DNA of 64,000 nucleotides from Firmicutes bacterium FC7 (GCA_022760735.1 JAKELU010000004.1:80583-144582); one strand, 5' to 3'. Counted from the stretch's first letter, positions 19,884 to 29,114 are shown. The notes: generated by a model not told the origin, from the sequence alone. Numbers and translations: made by a program.

Positions 19884-20315
19884 ATGAGTAAAATAGTGAA
19901 TATTGATGAAATTATGGAGATAATTCCCCATAGGTCCCCATTTCTCTTCGTTGATAAAGTTATCGTTGAAGAAGATGGAGTAAGAGGTACAGGTTTTAAA
20001 AATGTTACAGTCAACGAATACTTTTTCCAGGGTCACTTCCCAGGTAATCCGGTCCTACCAGGTGTAATCATAGTTGAAACTATGGCTCAGGTTGGTTCTG
20101 TAATTTTACTTCTTAGAGAGGATTTCAAGGGAAAAACACCTTACTTTGCAGGAATTAACAAATTTAGATTTAAAAAAGTTGTGAAACCTGGTGATACTCT
20201 AAGAATAGAAGTAGAAATTACAAAGCTAAGAGGTAAAATTGGTATAGGCCAAGGAAAAGCTTATGTAGGTGAAGATGTGGCAGCTGAAGGTGAATTTATG
20301 TTTGCAATTGACTAG
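19884..20315 (+). CDS. fabZ: 3-hydroxyacyl-ACP dehydratase FabZ
   Basis: A 143-residue hot-dog-fold dehydratase. It has [11 protein letters not shown] near 15-25 and the catalytic His51 and Glu65 in [10 protein letters not shown]...VETMAQ. It removes water from 3-hydroxyacyl-ACP. It is transcribed away from fabH, with a GAGGTG ribosome site. Its separation from the main operon implies a shared divergent control region. Confidence 0.96.
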   Translation: MSKIVNIDEIMEIIPHRSPFLFVDKVIVEEDGVRGTGFKNVTVNEYFFQGHFPGNPVLPGVIIVETMAQVGSVILLLREDFKGKTPYFAGINKFRFKKVVKPGDTLRIEVEITKLRGKIGIGQGKAYVGEDVAAEGEFMFAID

Positions 20316-20329
20316 AAAGAGGTGTTTAA

Positions 20330-21388
20330 ATGAACCTACCCCAATTATATATAGGTAGTAAAGTGACAAAAATTCCTATTATCCAAGGAGGAATGGGAAT
20401 TGGAGTTTCATTGTCCAGATTAGCTTCTACAGTGGCTAACTTAGGTGGAATAGGAGTCATCTCAGGAGTACAGATAGGATTTAGAGAAGAAGATTTTGAA
20501 AAAAATACGTCAAAAGCCAACGAAAGAGCTCTTGCTAAAGAAATAAAAAAGTCAAGAAGTTTAAGCCCAAATGGAATCCTAGGTGTAAATTTAATGGTAG
20601 CTATGAAAAACTATAAGGAAATGGTTAAAATTGCTGTAAATGAAAATATAGATTTGATAATTTCTGGAGCAGGTTTACCTAGTGAATTACCTTCTCTTGT
20701 AAAGGGAAGCAATACAAAGATTGCCCCAATTGTTTCTTCAGGGAAGGCTGCTGCAGTAATTATCAAACTATGGAAAAAGAGATATGATTATCTACCTGAT
20801 CTTGTTATAGTTGAAGGCCCAAAAGCTGGTGGTCATTTAGGGTTTTCCCTAGATGAGTTAAACGAAAAAGATCTACCAAGTTTAAGTAAAATAGTGAAAG
20901 ATGTGATAAAAGTAATCAGGCCATACGAAGAAGAAAGTGACAAGGAGATACCTATAATAGCAGCAGGTGGTATATATGATAGTAAAGATGTAAAAGAAAT
21001 GCTGGATATAGGTGCTAAAGGTGTTCAGATTGGTACTAGATTTGTCGCAACTCACGAATGTGATGCTTCCACTGAATTTAAAGAAGCATATTTAAACTCT
21101 AAGAAAGAGGATATAGATATAGTACTAAGCCCTGTTGGAATGCCAGGCCAGGCAATTATTAACCCCTTTATAAAGAAAATGAAGCTGATTCAGGAAAAAG
21201 TTACTAAATGCTATAATTGTCTAACTCCATGTAATCCATCAAATACTCCTTATTGTATTTCAAAGGCTTTAATCAATGCAGTTAGCGGCGATGTAGACAA
21301 TGGCCTTATATTTATCGGCAAAAACGGACATAGAATTAATAAAATCGTTAGTGTAAAGGATGTTATTGCCGAATTATTAGATTTTTAG
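20330..21388 (+). CDS. FabK/nitronate monooxygenase-like flavoprotein with Cys-rich tail
   Basis: A 352-residue TIM-barrel flavoprotein related to FabK: IPIIQGGMGIG at the start, EGPKAGGHLG near 165 and GAKGVQIGTRF near 230. Unlike FabK in this window it has a C-terminal stretch with four Cys (CYNCLTPCNPSNTPYC, about 290-305). It is 14 bp after fabZ with its own ribosome site, so it belongs to that transcript. It could be a nitronate monooxygenase or a second enoyl reductase; the operon favours a lipid role, but the substrate is unknown. Confidence 0.75.
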   Translation: MNLPQLYIGSKVTKIPIIQGGMGIGVSLSRLASTVANLGGIGVISGVQIGFREEDFEKNTSKANERALAKEIKKSRSLSPNGILGVNLMVAMKNYKEMVKIAVNENIDLIISGAGLPSELPSLVKGSNTKIAPIVSSGKAAAVIIKLWKKRYDYLPDLVIVEGPKAGGHLGFSLDELNEKDLPSLSKIVKDVIKVIRPYEEESDKEIPIIAAGGIYDSKDVKEMLDIGAKGVQIGTRFVATHECDASTEFKEAYLNSKKEDIDIVLSPVGMPGQAIINPFIKKMKLIQEKVTKCYNCLTPCNPSNTPYCISKALINAVSGDVDNGLIFIGKNGHRINKIVSVKDVIAELLDF

Positions 21389-21498
21389 TTATTTATTCAC
21401 CTAATTTAGTTCCTCTGAATATATTGTACTAGGGATGAGGACAAATATATTGTTCTTTATCAACAAACATCAACAACAATATGATTGGAGGAACAAAG

Positions 21499-22335
21499 AT
21501 GAGTAAATATTTAGGGAACTCTAGAATAACTAATGTCAGAGTTATTGATAACAGCGTAAAAGAAAATTCATCATTTTCAAAATCTATAGTTTGTGATAAA
21601 TGTGTAGATGTTAATGCTACAACTTTAGACAGCACGACAAATACACCTATAACACCTATAGGAATTCCAGGTGGTGTTGTAGTTAAAGTACCTGTAGTCT
21701 TAGCTGAATTAACTGTCAGATTCAATGTATCAGCTTTAATAAAACTTCCTGAACCAGCTTTAGATGTAAAGAATATTAAAAAGAGGTTGAAAATTACTCA
21801 ATGCACACTACTTCAACCTACTAATATTTTATTTGTAAAAGGTTTTGTTCGTAAGAATATTGACTATACTACAAAGAAATGTTCAAATATAACTGGTATA
21901 TGTGGAGAAGTTCATCATTGTACAGTGGATGTACCGTTTGAGTTTACAACTCCAGTAAACTTCACTGTTTCTCCAGCTCCACTCAGAACAAATTCTACAA
22001 CTGAATTTGAATACTTCAAGGTATCAGATCTACCAAATAAATACTTTGCAGAGAAAGATGGCTTACGTGCAGGTGACTTATCAGAATTTAATCAATTTAC
22101 TACTGAAAACTTTAATGAGCTTCCATTCTGCGAGCTAATAACTGCAAGAATATATGAATTTGATGAATTTATAGATAGAAGCAGTGTAAATTATACAGAA
22201 TTACCTGTTGAAGAAAAGATATTTAAGAGAATTGAAGAGAAAATGGTTATTGAACTTACTCTTAAGGTACTTCAAAACAGACAAGTTTCTATACCTGCGT
22301 TTGCAGGAGAAACAGACGATGACAATTATTGTTAA
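21499..22335 (+). CDS. Probable spore coat/exosporium protein (CsxC/BMQ_0737-like)
   Basis: A 278-residue beta-rich protein without a signal peptide. It has a CDKCVDVNATTLDST segment, a GIPGGVVVKVPVVLAE stretch, and a middle region with several Cys (KKCSNITGICGEVHHC). The pattern recalls the CsxC/BMQ_0737 family of morphogenetic spore proteins; I recognise it only by resemblance. The start is ATG at 21499, after TTGGAGG. It stands alone downstream of the fabZ operon. Confidence 0.5.
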   Translation: MSKYLGNSRITNVRVIDNSVKENSSFSKSIVCDKCVDVNATTLDSTTNTPITPIGIPGGVVVKVPVVLAELTVRFNVSALIKLPEPALDVKNIKKRLKITQCTLLQPTNILFVKGFVRKNIDYTTKKCSNITGICGEVHHCTVDVPFEFTTPVNFTVSPAPLRTNSTTEFEYFKVSDLPNKYFAEKDGLRAGDLSEFNQFTTENFNELPFCELITARIYEFDEFIDRSSVNYTELPVEEKIFKRIEEKMVIELTLKVLQNRQVSIPAFAGETDDDNYC

Positions 22336-22343
22336 GAATGAAA

Positions 22344-22365
22344 ATAGGCGCCAATGGGCGCCTAT
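22344..22365. terminator. Bidirectional terminator between convergent genes
   Basis: ATAGGCGCC (22344-22352) and GGCGCCTAT (22357-22365) form a perfect 9-bp stem with a 4-base loop. It lies between the coat-like gene and the leftward oxidoreductase operon; the T-run is better on the minus strand. Confidence 0.85.
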
Positions 22366-22377
22366 ATTTATAAGCCT

Positions 22378-22935
22378 TTAAACTGTATCTGTTTGAACTT
22401 GTTTAACAGTCTCCATACCTTTTTCAAGAGCTTCTTTATTAAGAGGTAGCAAATGTGCCTTTGATTCACCAAAGACCTTACCAAAGGCTTCAAGAATTGA
22501 TTCAACTTCAACGGTATTTGAAACTTCTAGATAGGCACCAAGCATTACCATATTTGCAACTCTTGGATTGCCCAACTCATTTGCTATTTCAGTTGCTGGC
22601 ACATAATAAACATCTATATCATCTCTAGTAGATTTTCTATCGATAAGTGATGAGTTTATAAATAATTTCCCACCAGGTACTACTGCAGATTCAAATTTGT
22701 CGAGGGATGGTTTATTTAAAACTATTGCTGTTGATGCTTCTACTACAACTGGTGAACCTACTGGCTCTGTTGATATTATAACATTACAGTTTGCAGTACC
22801 ACCTCTCATTTCTGGTCCGTATGAAGGTAACCATGATACTTTTTTCCCTTCGATCATCCCCGAATAGGTTATGAGTTGACCCATGGCCATTACCCCTTGG
22901 CCTCCAAATCCAGCTATTATTATACGTTCTTCCAT
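22378..22935 (-). CDS. 2-oxoacid:ferredoxin oxidoreductase, gamma subunit
   Basis: A 185-residue gamma subunit: IIAGFGGQGVMAMG at the start, then PSYGPEMRGGTANC, both family hallmarks. It helps join the catalytic subunits around thiamine diphosphate. It is the last gene of a leftward operon and follows the beta subunit by 2 bp. Substrate type (2-oxoglutarate or branched-chain 2-oxoacid) is inferred from the ptb-buk context, not from residues. Confidence 0.92.
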   Translation of the reverse strand: MEERIIIAGFGGQGVMAMGQLITYSGMIEGKKVSWLPSYGPEMRGGTANCNVIISTEPVGSPVVVEASTAIVLNKPSLDKFESAVVPGGKLFINSSLIDRKSTRDDIDVYYVPATEIANELGNPRVANMVMLGAYLEVSNTVEVESILEAFGKVFGESKAHLLPLNKEALEKGMETVKQVQTDTV

Positions 22936-22937
22936 GA

Positions 22938-23684
22938 TTATTTCCCCTCCTCTGGCTTTTTAAAGTTACCTAGTGGATAATAAGGTATCATGTTCTTTTC
23001 AAGCCATCTAAGTGCTTCAACTGGTGTTAATCCCCAGTTAGTAGGACATGTTGATAATACTTCTACGATTCCAAAACCTTTACCTTCAATCTGAACTTTG
23101 AAGCATTCTTTTATGGCCTTTTTAGCTTTTCTAATATGTGCAGGTGTAGTAACCGTTACTCTTTCAACAAATTTTGCTCCATCAATTGTAGCTAACATTT
23201 CACTCATTCTAATTGGCTTACCAGCTAGAGCTTCATCTCTACCATAAGGAGCTGTGGTTGCCTTTTGTCCTACTAAAGTAGTAGGAGCCATTTGACCTCC
23301 AGTCATTCCATATATGGCATTGTTTACAAATATTGTTGAAATTTTTTCGCCTCTGTGAGCCGCGTGTACTATTTCAGCTGTACCAATTGAAGCTAAGTCT
23401 CCATCACCTTGATAGGTAAAGACAAAATTGTCCGGGTGAACTCTTTTTATTCCAGTTGCGACTGCCGGTGCTCTTCCGTGAGCAGCTTCATGCATATCAC
23501 AGTTAAAGTATTTATATGCTAAAACTGAACATCCAACCGGTGCAACACCGATAGCTTTATCTAATACTCCTAATTCTTCCATCGATTCTGCTACTAATCT
23601 ATGGATTATACCATGTGTGCAACCTGGACAATAATGAGTTGGTATATCTGTTAAACCTCTTGTTTTTTCAAATGCTATAGCCAT
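22938..23684 (-). CDS. 2-oxoacid:ferredoxin oxidoreductase, beta subunit (TPP-binding)
   Basis: A 248-residue thiamine diphosphate subunit. It has YCPGCTHGIIHRL, the TPP motif GDGDLASIGTAEI ending in NNAIYGMTGGQ, and a VGCS/AHGRAPAVATG stretch. It oxidatively decarboxylates a 2-oxoacid to an acyl-CoA and passes electrons to ferredoxin. Its start overlaps the end of the alpha subunit gene by 1 bp. Confidence 0.94.
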   Translation of the reverse strand: MAIAFEKTRGLTDIPTHYCPGCTHGIIHRLVAESMEELGVLDKAIGVAPVGCSVLAYKYFNCDMHEAAHGRAPAVATGIKRVHPDNFVFTYQGDGDLASIGTAEIVHAAHRGEKISTIFVNNAIYGMTGGQMAPTTLVGQKATTAPYGRDEALAGKPIRMSEMLATIDGAKFVERVTVTTPAHIRKAKKAIKECFKVQIEGKGFGIVEVLSTCPTNWGLTPVEALRWLEKNMIPYYPLGNFKKPEEGK

Positions 23685-24745
23685 TACTTTGCACCTCCAT
23701 AGATTTCTTTTACTTTATTTACAATCTCCTCAGGAGTTGGCACCATTCCACCAGTTCTTCCATAGAAATATGTAGGAACTCGACCATTTAATGCAATTCT
23801 TACATCATCTAGCATCTGGCCTGTATTCATTTCAACTGTTAGAACTCCTTTACAGTCGTCTTTAATTTTATTGAATTCGTCATATGGATAAGGGAATAAT
23901 GATATAGGTCTTATAAGCCCTACCTTATATCCTTCTTTTTCTAATTTTGATATTGCAGTTTTAGCTATTCTTGCTGTTGTTCCATAAGCAGAAATTACTA
24001 CATCTGCATCTTCAACATTGTAAGACTCTACTCTTACTTCTTTTTCCCTCATTTTGTTATATTTATTTTGCAAATAAGTATTGTGTTTCTCCAAGTCTTC
24101 AGCATTTAAGTAAAGTGAATTAATAATATTAGGTTTTCTCTTACCATTTGTTCCAGTAGTTGCCCAATCCTTTGGTGGCAGTTCTCTTTTTTCTCTTTCC
24201 TTGAACTCTACTGGCTCCATCATCTGTCCAATCATTCCATCTCCAAGTATCATTACTGGATTTCTATATTCATCAGCTAAATCAAAGCCTTCTATTACTA
24301 AATCCACTAGTTCCTGAACATCAGAAGGTGCTAATACTAATACTCTATAATCACCATTACCTCCACCTCTAGTAGCTTGGAAATAATCAGTCTGAGATGG
24401 TTGAATTCCTCCTAATCCAGGACCTCCTCTCATCATGTTCACAATGACACAAGGAAGCTCAGCGCCAGCAAGATAGGAAATTCCCTCTTGTTTCAGAGAT
24501 ATACCTGGGCTCGATGAAGAAGTCATTACTCTTGCTCCAGCACCTGCAGCTCCATAAACCATATTTATAGCAGCAATCTCAGATTCAGCTTGTACAAACA
24601 TTCCTCCTACCTTTGGCAACTCTCTTGACATATATTCTGGTATTTCATTTTGTGGAGTAATAGGATACCCAAAGAAAAACCTACAACCAGCTTCAATAGC
24701 CGCTGCTCCTACTGCTTCATTCCCTTTCATGAGAACTTTCGCCAT
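23684..24745 (-). CDS. 2-oxoacid:ferredoxin oxidoreductase, alpha subunit
   Basis: A 353-residue alpha subunit: GNEAVGAAAIEAGCRFFFGYPITP at the start (split here by convention as GCRFFFGYPITPQNE), then RVMTSSSSPGISLKQEG and a C-terminal domain with ADVVISAYGTTARIAK. It binds the pyrimidine end of the cofactor together with the beta subunit. It is followed immediately by beta and gamma and preceded by a ferredoxin, the four-part KorABCD/VorABCD layout. Confidence 0.93.
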   Translation of the reverse strand: MAKVLMKGNEAVGAAAIEAGCRFFFGYPITPQNEIPEYMSRELPKVGGMFVQAESEIAAINMVYGAAGAGARVMTSSSSPGISLKQEGISYLAGAELPCVIVNMMRGGPGLGGIQPSQTDYFQATRGGGNGDYRVLVLAPSDVQELVDLVIEGFDLADEYRNPVMILGDGMIGQMMEPVEFKEREKRELPPKDWATTGTNGKRKPNIINSLYLNAEDLEKHNTYLQNKYNKMREKEVRVESYNVEDADVVISAYGTTARIAKTAISKLEKEGYKVGLIRPISLFPYPYDEFNKIKDDCKGVLTVEMNTGQMLDDVRIALNGRVPTYFYGRTGGMVPTPEEIVNKVKEIYGGAK

Positions 24746-24769
24746 ATTAAAACCCCCTTATTCTAAAAA

Positions 24770-25018
24770 TTAAAGAGCAAGTGCCTCTTTATTTTCTTCT
24801 AGTTTTTCAACTGTAATTACTAGATCTGGACAAATAAGTGCACAGCTAATACATGCAATACATTTATCCATTTCTGTGACACCTACGGGATGATAACCCT
24901 TAGAATTTAACCTATCTGGGTCTTGATATAAGATTTTTGTAGGACATACATTTACACAAAGTCCACAACCTTTACAAAGGTCTTCACTGAATGTAACAAT
25001 ACCTTTTTGCTTTGCCAT
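24770..25018 (-). CDS. 4Fe-4S ferredoxin subunit of the oxidoreductase
   Basis: An 82-residue protein with two 4Fe-4S cluster motifs, CKGCGLCVNVCP and CIACISCALICP. It is the delta subunit that relays electrons from the TPP site to free ferredoxin. It lies 24 bp upstream of the alpha subunit. Confidence 0.95.
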   Translation of the reverse strand: MAKQKGIVTFSEDLCKGCGLCVNVCPTKILYQDPDRLNSKGYHPVGVTEMDKCIACISCALICPDLVITVEKLEENKEALAL

Positions 25019-25039
25019 TTTCTTCTCCTCCTTTTTTTG

Positions 25040-25714
25040 TTATAGCATCCACTCTTCTCTCATATACAAGTTTATCGGGAAAATATTTCCATCGAGTCCT
25101 AATGGAAGCTGCGATGCTATGGATTCTAAAGCTGAATTATATTTAATTGGAATATCTGTTTCCATAGAAACCTTTTTAGCAAGGTCATATCCTTTTAAAA
25201 CATCCTCTACTGTTGTCCTTTTTAGAAGATGAGTATTGTTAATGATCCCTGTAACCTTTGCTCTAGCTACATCCTGTATTTTTAGTATATACTCTTTTGC
25301 TTTCTCAACTGTTTGAGTTTCGGGTCTATTTGCATTTAATACAAAGAACATGTCATAATTCCCTTCAATAAAAAAGCTTTTATATCTACCAAGTGTTCTT
25401 GCACCAGCAGGATCTCCACCTACATCTAATACTGTTTCATATGATTCATCCTGTAATGGAGTTAAAACCTCACTAGAAATACTAGGTATATCTACTGCAG
25501 ATGCTTTTATAGCTCCCCCAATGACTTTTATTCCGTTTCCCTCAAGGAATTTAGCCTTTTCCCTACTTCTAAAGTATAGATTTACCACATCTAAATCTAC
25601 TAAGGCAACTTTTTTGCCTAAGGAAGCAAGCTTTACTGCATAATTTACACTAAATTCAGTTTTTCCACTGCCATAATGCCCAATAATAATTCTTATTCTT
25701 TTATCCGTTAACAT
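25040..25714 (-). CDS. MinD/ParA-like P-loop ATPase of unknown role
   Basis: A 224-residue P-loop protein: IIIGHYGSGKTEFSVNYA gives a Walker A of GSGKTE type, VALVDLDVVN resembles the deviant-Walker switch I of SIMIBI ATPases, and ETVLDVGGDPAG is the Walker B region. It has no DNA-binding or membrane part. It lies between buk and the ferredoxin subunit, with gaps of 14-21 bp, so it is cotranscribed with the 2-oxoacid pathway. A role in cofactor or cluster maturation is possible but unproven. Confidence 0.75.
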   Translation of the reverse strand: MLTDKRIRIIIGHYGSGKTEFSVNYAVKLASLGKKVALVDLDVVNLYFRSREKAKFLEGNGIKVIGGAIKASAVDIPSISSEVLTPLQDESYETVLDVGGDPAGARTLGRYKSFFIEGNYDMFFVLNANRPETQTVEKAKEYILKIQDVARAKVTGIINNTHLLKRTTVEDVLKGYDLAKKVSMETDIPIKYNSALESIASQLPLGLDGNIFPINLYMREEWML

Positions 25715-25728
25715 ATGTCATCTCCTTA

Positions 25729-26814
25729 TTAAGCCAAAGCCTCTTCTTCAAAATATCTTTTAGCTTCTTCTTCACCTCTAAGTACTCTTAGTCCTCCTTC
25801 GCATAAAGCTAATAATTCATCCTCACCCGGGAATATCTCAACTGGTGCTAGAAATTCGACCATATCTCTAATCCATCCCGTTAACAATTTATCATGAGCC
25901 ATACCACCTGTAAGAAGAATAGCATCTATTTTACCTTCTAAAACAACTGAGACAGCACCTATTTCCTTTGCTATCTGATAAGCCATAGCTCTATATATTA
26001 ATTTTGCATATTCATCGCCTTCTTCAATTCTCTTTAAGACTTCTTTTGCGTTGTTTGTACCAAGATAGGAAACTATACCTCCCAAGCCAGTCAAAAGTTT
26101 TTTCATTTCTGGATAGGTATATTTTCCTGAATAACATAACTTTATTAGAGATCCTACAGGAAGAGAGCCAGATCTTTCTGGAGAGAAAGGTCCTTCACCA
26201 TCAAGTGCATTAGCACAATCAATTACCTTGCCGTATTCATGAGCACCAACTGAAACGCCTCCTCCAAGATGCACAACAACAAGTCTTAAATCTTCGTATC
26301 TTTTATTAATTTTCTTTGCATATTTCCTAGCAATTGCTTTGTGGTTAAGAGCATGGAAAATGCTTACTCTTTCTATTTCTTTTAATCCAGAAATCCTTGC
26401 TACTGGTTGCAACTCATCTACTACAACAGGGTCTACTATATATGCTCTACAGCCAATATCCTTAGCTAACTCATGAGCTAGAAGACCACCTAAATTAGAT
26501 GCATGTTCTCCCATATATCCACACTTCAAATGCTCTAGCATTAGTTCATTAACTTCATATGTACCGCTTTCTATTGGTTTTACAAGTCCACCTCTACCTA
26601 TTACTGCATCTATATTTACAACATCAATTTCGTTATATTTAAAGGTCTCTAGTATAATTCTTTTTCTAAAATCTAATTGGTCATAAACATATTTATAATT
26701 CTTCAATTCCTCAACGGAATGCCTTATGGTTTTTTCAAATACCAACTTATCATCTTCAAATACCCCTATTTTCGTTGAAGTAGAGCCTGGATTGATTATA
26801 ATTTGCCTAAACAT
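25729..26814 (-). CDS. buk: Butyrate kinase
   Basis: A 361-residue ASKHA-fold kinase. It opens with IIINPGSTSTKIGVFED and has the phosphate-2 loop LVVVHLGGGVSVGAH and the ALDGEGPFSPERSG segment. It converts butyryl- (or branched acyl-) phosphate and ADP into the acid and ATP. It overlaps ptb by 8 bp, so the two are coupled. Confidence 0.95.
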   Translation of the reverse strand: MFRQIIINPGSTSTKIGVFEDDKLVFEKTIRHSVEELKNYKYVYDQLDFRKRIILETFKYNEIDVVNIDAVIGRGGLVKPIESGTYEVNELMLEHLKCGYMGEHASNLGGLLAHELAKDIGCRAYIVDPVVVDELQPVARISGLKEIERVSIFHALNHKAIARKYAKKINKRYEDLRLVVVHLGGGVSVGAHEYGKVIDCANALDGEGPFSPERSGSLPVGSLIKLCYSGKYTYPEMKKLLTGLGGIVSYLGTNNAKEVLKRIEEGDEYAKLIYRAMAYQIAKEIGAVSVVLEGKIDAILLTGGMAHDKLLTGWIRDMVEFLAPVEIFPGEDELLALCEGGLRVLRGEEEAKRYFEEEALA

Positions 26815-27727
26815 TATCCTTTCCTCCTTTTGCTGCCATTAATGCCGCTAGTGCAATTGAGTTTAGTTTAGCTTCATCGCTGTCTGCTCTAGAAGTTAAT
26901 ACTATTGGTGCCTTTGTACCAACTATTAAACCGGCATTCTTTGCATTTGCTAGAAATGCCAATGCCTTGTACAATACATTCCCCGCTTCTATATCCGGTG
27001 CTAGGAGAATATCTGCATCACCTGCTACAATACTATCTATCCCTTTTATTCGAGCAGATTCTTTGCTTACAGCATTATCCAAAGCAAAAGGTCCATCCAC
27101 AATACAGTTCTTTATTTCACCATTTTTGTTCATATCACTTAATTCTTTTGCATGTACAGTAGCTTCCATTTTAGGATTTACCTTTTCCTTTGCAGCAAGA
27201 ACTGCCACCTTAGGGTTTTCAATATCTAATGAAAGAGCCAACTCTACTGCGTTTTTAATAATTTCCTTTTTCTGCATTAAATCAGGAGCAACTACCATTG
27301 CTGCATCAGTTACTAATAAGATTTTGTGGTAAGTTGGAACTTCAAAAACTGCTACATGGCTGATAACGTTTTCACCTCTTAAACCAATTTCCTTATCTAA
27401 TACTTGTTTCATAATAATTGATGTATCTACCAAGCCCTTCATTAAGATGTGCGCTTCATTTTTACTAACTAATTCTGTAGCTTTTCTAGCAGCAAGCACT
27501 ATATCTCTTTCGTCAATTACTTCAATATCAGTAAGATCTAAGCCAATACTCGCTGCAATCTCTATAATCTTGTCACTATTTCCTACTAGAATTGGCTCTA
27601 TGATGTTGTGCTCAATAGCAGCCTTAATTGATAAGAGTACTTCTTCGTCTTCTGCTACTGCTACAGATATTTTTCTCTTCCCCTTTGCTTTAGCAAGTTT
27701 AAGCAAATCATCAAAACTTTTTGCCAC
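26807..27727 (-). CDS. ptb: Phosphate butyryltransferase
   Basis: A 306-residue phosphotransacylase-fold enzyme. It has KRKISVAVAEDEEVL at the start, a VDTSIIMKQVLDKEIGLR stretch and the C-terminal LIVGTKAPIVLTSRADS signature. It swaps CoA for phosphate on butyryl- or branched acyl-CoA. With buk and the oxidoreductase it forms a full energy-yielding route from 2-oxoacids, as in the oxidative branch of amino-acid fermentation. It is the first gene of the operon. Confidence 0.95.
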   Translation of the reverse strand: MAKSFDDLLKLAKAKGKRKISVAVAEDEEVLLSIKAAIEHNIIEPILVGNSDKIIEIAASIGLDLTDIEVIDERDIVLAARKATELVSKNEAHILMKGLVDTSIIMKQVLDKEIGLRGENVISHVAVFEVPTYHKILLVTDAAMVVAPDLMQKKEIIKNAVELALSLDIENPKVAVLAAKEKVNPKMEATVHAKELSDMNKNGEIKNCIVDGPFALDNAVSKESARIKGIDSIVAGDADILLAPDIEAGNVLYKALAFLANAKNAGLIVGTKAPIVLTSRADSDEAKLNSIALAALMAAKGGKDNV

Positions 27728-27788
27728 ATTACCACCTCTTTTATATTTTTTATATTTATAGAGCTAGTCCAAAAACTAAGTAGGTTGT

Positions 27789-27875
27789 GAAATCGATTTC
27801 CTGTATTATAGACTTTTCCCTCTATATAAGACCCGTACAGGGTAAGTGTAGTGATACTGCTTGCCACTACACTTA
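27789..27875 (-). promoter_or_regulatory. Control region upstream of ptb: palindrome, -10 and long hairpin
   Basis: On the minus strand a perfect TATAAT (27805-27810) is followed at once by the 12-bp perfect palindrome GAAATCGATTTC (27789-27800), placed where a repressor would cover the transcript start. No good -35 is seen. Further upstream TAAGTGTAGTG (27843-27853) and CACTACACTTA (27865-27875) form a perfect 11-bp inverted repeat with an 11-base gap. It has no T-run, so it is not an ordinary terminator. Confidence 0.45.
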
Positions 27876-27902
27876 GGGAAAGATAGTAAAATATCTTAGC
27901 TG

Positions 27903-29114
27903 TTAATGATTGATTAAATTTAATACTAAATTCTGTGGATTTATATCAACTTGAGTGATTCCTTCAATTTTATTAATTTCGACACTTACCTCATGTCTTC
28001 CTTCTGTTAATCTATTTAAATCTATAGATAACCCTAAATCTTTATTTTCTAAGTTATCAATAATTGACTTATATCCAGTTAAGGTTACTTTAATTAGAGT
28101 ATTTAAATCATCCTCATGTATCTCAAGTTTATTATCTAGGTTCTGAATATTTAAATCTCTAACAGGTATTGCAAATTCTCTAGTTGCAGCCTCTTCTATA
28201 TTATAGATGATTGTTATCTTTTCATCAGGATTTAAAAGTTGTACTCCGATTGGAAGTTGAAGTTCTACTTCCATTGCTGATTTTCCTAGTAAAGAATTGA
28301 TATCTATTGGTTTTGTATCTATTTTTTGAAGATTTACTATATCATTTTTGCCCTTTACTGCTATTCTGCTTGGTGTTATTGATATGTCGGTAATTGTATA
28401 ATTCTCAGGTAGTTCATTTATTGTTTGAAGTTCTATTGGCAATATAACCGTTCTGTATACAGGTACAGTTATATCCACTATATTAGGTTCTTTACCTACT
28501 CCTCTAACCTCATTGCCTTTATCATCTAATATAACTGTCGCAACCCTTTCTGAAGCTGTGGAAGTCCTATCATTCAAGTTGATTTCTGCTACTACCTGAC
28601 TAACTTCATTAACCCAAGTTCTAGGTCCACTAATTAAAACGGATTTTGTCCTACTAATAATATCACCTAAAACGTAATTTTCAGGTAAATCACCAGTAGT
28701 CTTAATGGTAACTGGCATTTCCTTTGTAATTAGTTTATCAAATCTAAATAATATCTCTCTTGGTTCAACATTTGTAATTCTTATTCCATTTACTTGATCC
28801 ATTAAACTAACTGTAACAGGTATTTTTACCTGGCCCTCATTGTAACCACTTAAATCAACTTGTGCTAGAATATTAGATGCAGAAAACTTATCCATATCAG
28901 ATTTTTTACCTGTAACCCTCACATTTATAGTAGCATCTTGAGGTTCCATGACAACTAGTCCTTGTCTATCAAGGGCAGAAATATTGCTCAAATTTACGTT
29001 TATGTTTCTATATTCCCTTGTTATTTCAGGATTTACATCACTCATAACAAAGCTCCACAAAAATATTGCTATTATTAATACTGAAATCTTTGCTGGTATA
29101 TCATTCTTCTTCAT
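27903..29114 (-). CDS. YbbR-domain protein, probable CdaA regulator (CdaR)
   Basis: About 403 residues. One N-terminal membrane segment (AKISVLIIAIFLWSFVMS) is followed by four YbbR repeats with the recurring pattern of a beta strand, EITREYRNINV or TVYR-type joint and a PENY turn. YbbR proteins bind and modulate the diadenylate cyclase CdaA at the membrane. The frame is open further upstream, but GGAGG lies just before the twin ATGs at 29117 and 29114; 29114 has the better spacing. It overlaps the end of cdaA by 14 bp. Confidence 0.88.
   Translation of the reverse strand: MKKNDIPAKISVLIIAIFLWSFVMSDVNPEITREYRNINVNLSNISALDRQGLVVMEPQDATINVRVTGKKSDMDKFSASNILAQVDLSGYNEGQVKIPVTVSLMDQVNGIRITNVEPREILFRFDKLITKEMPVTIKTTGDLPENYVLGDIISRTKSVLISGPRTWVNEVSQVVAEINLNDRTSTASERVATVILDDKGNEVRGVGKEPNIVDITVPVYRTVILPIELQTINELPENYTITDISITPSRIAVKGKNDIVNLQKIDTKPIDINSLLGKSAMEVELQLPIGVQLLNPDEKITIIYNIEEAATREFAIPVRDLNIQNLDNKLEIHEDDLNTLIKVTLTGYKSIIDNLENKDLGLSIDLNRLTEGRHEVSVEINKIEGITQVDINPQNLVLNLINH

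Noticed and set aside
19782-20036. Leftward 84-codon ORF across the fabH-fabZ gap
   Set aside because: It overlaps fabZ in antisense and its protein has no recognisable pattern.
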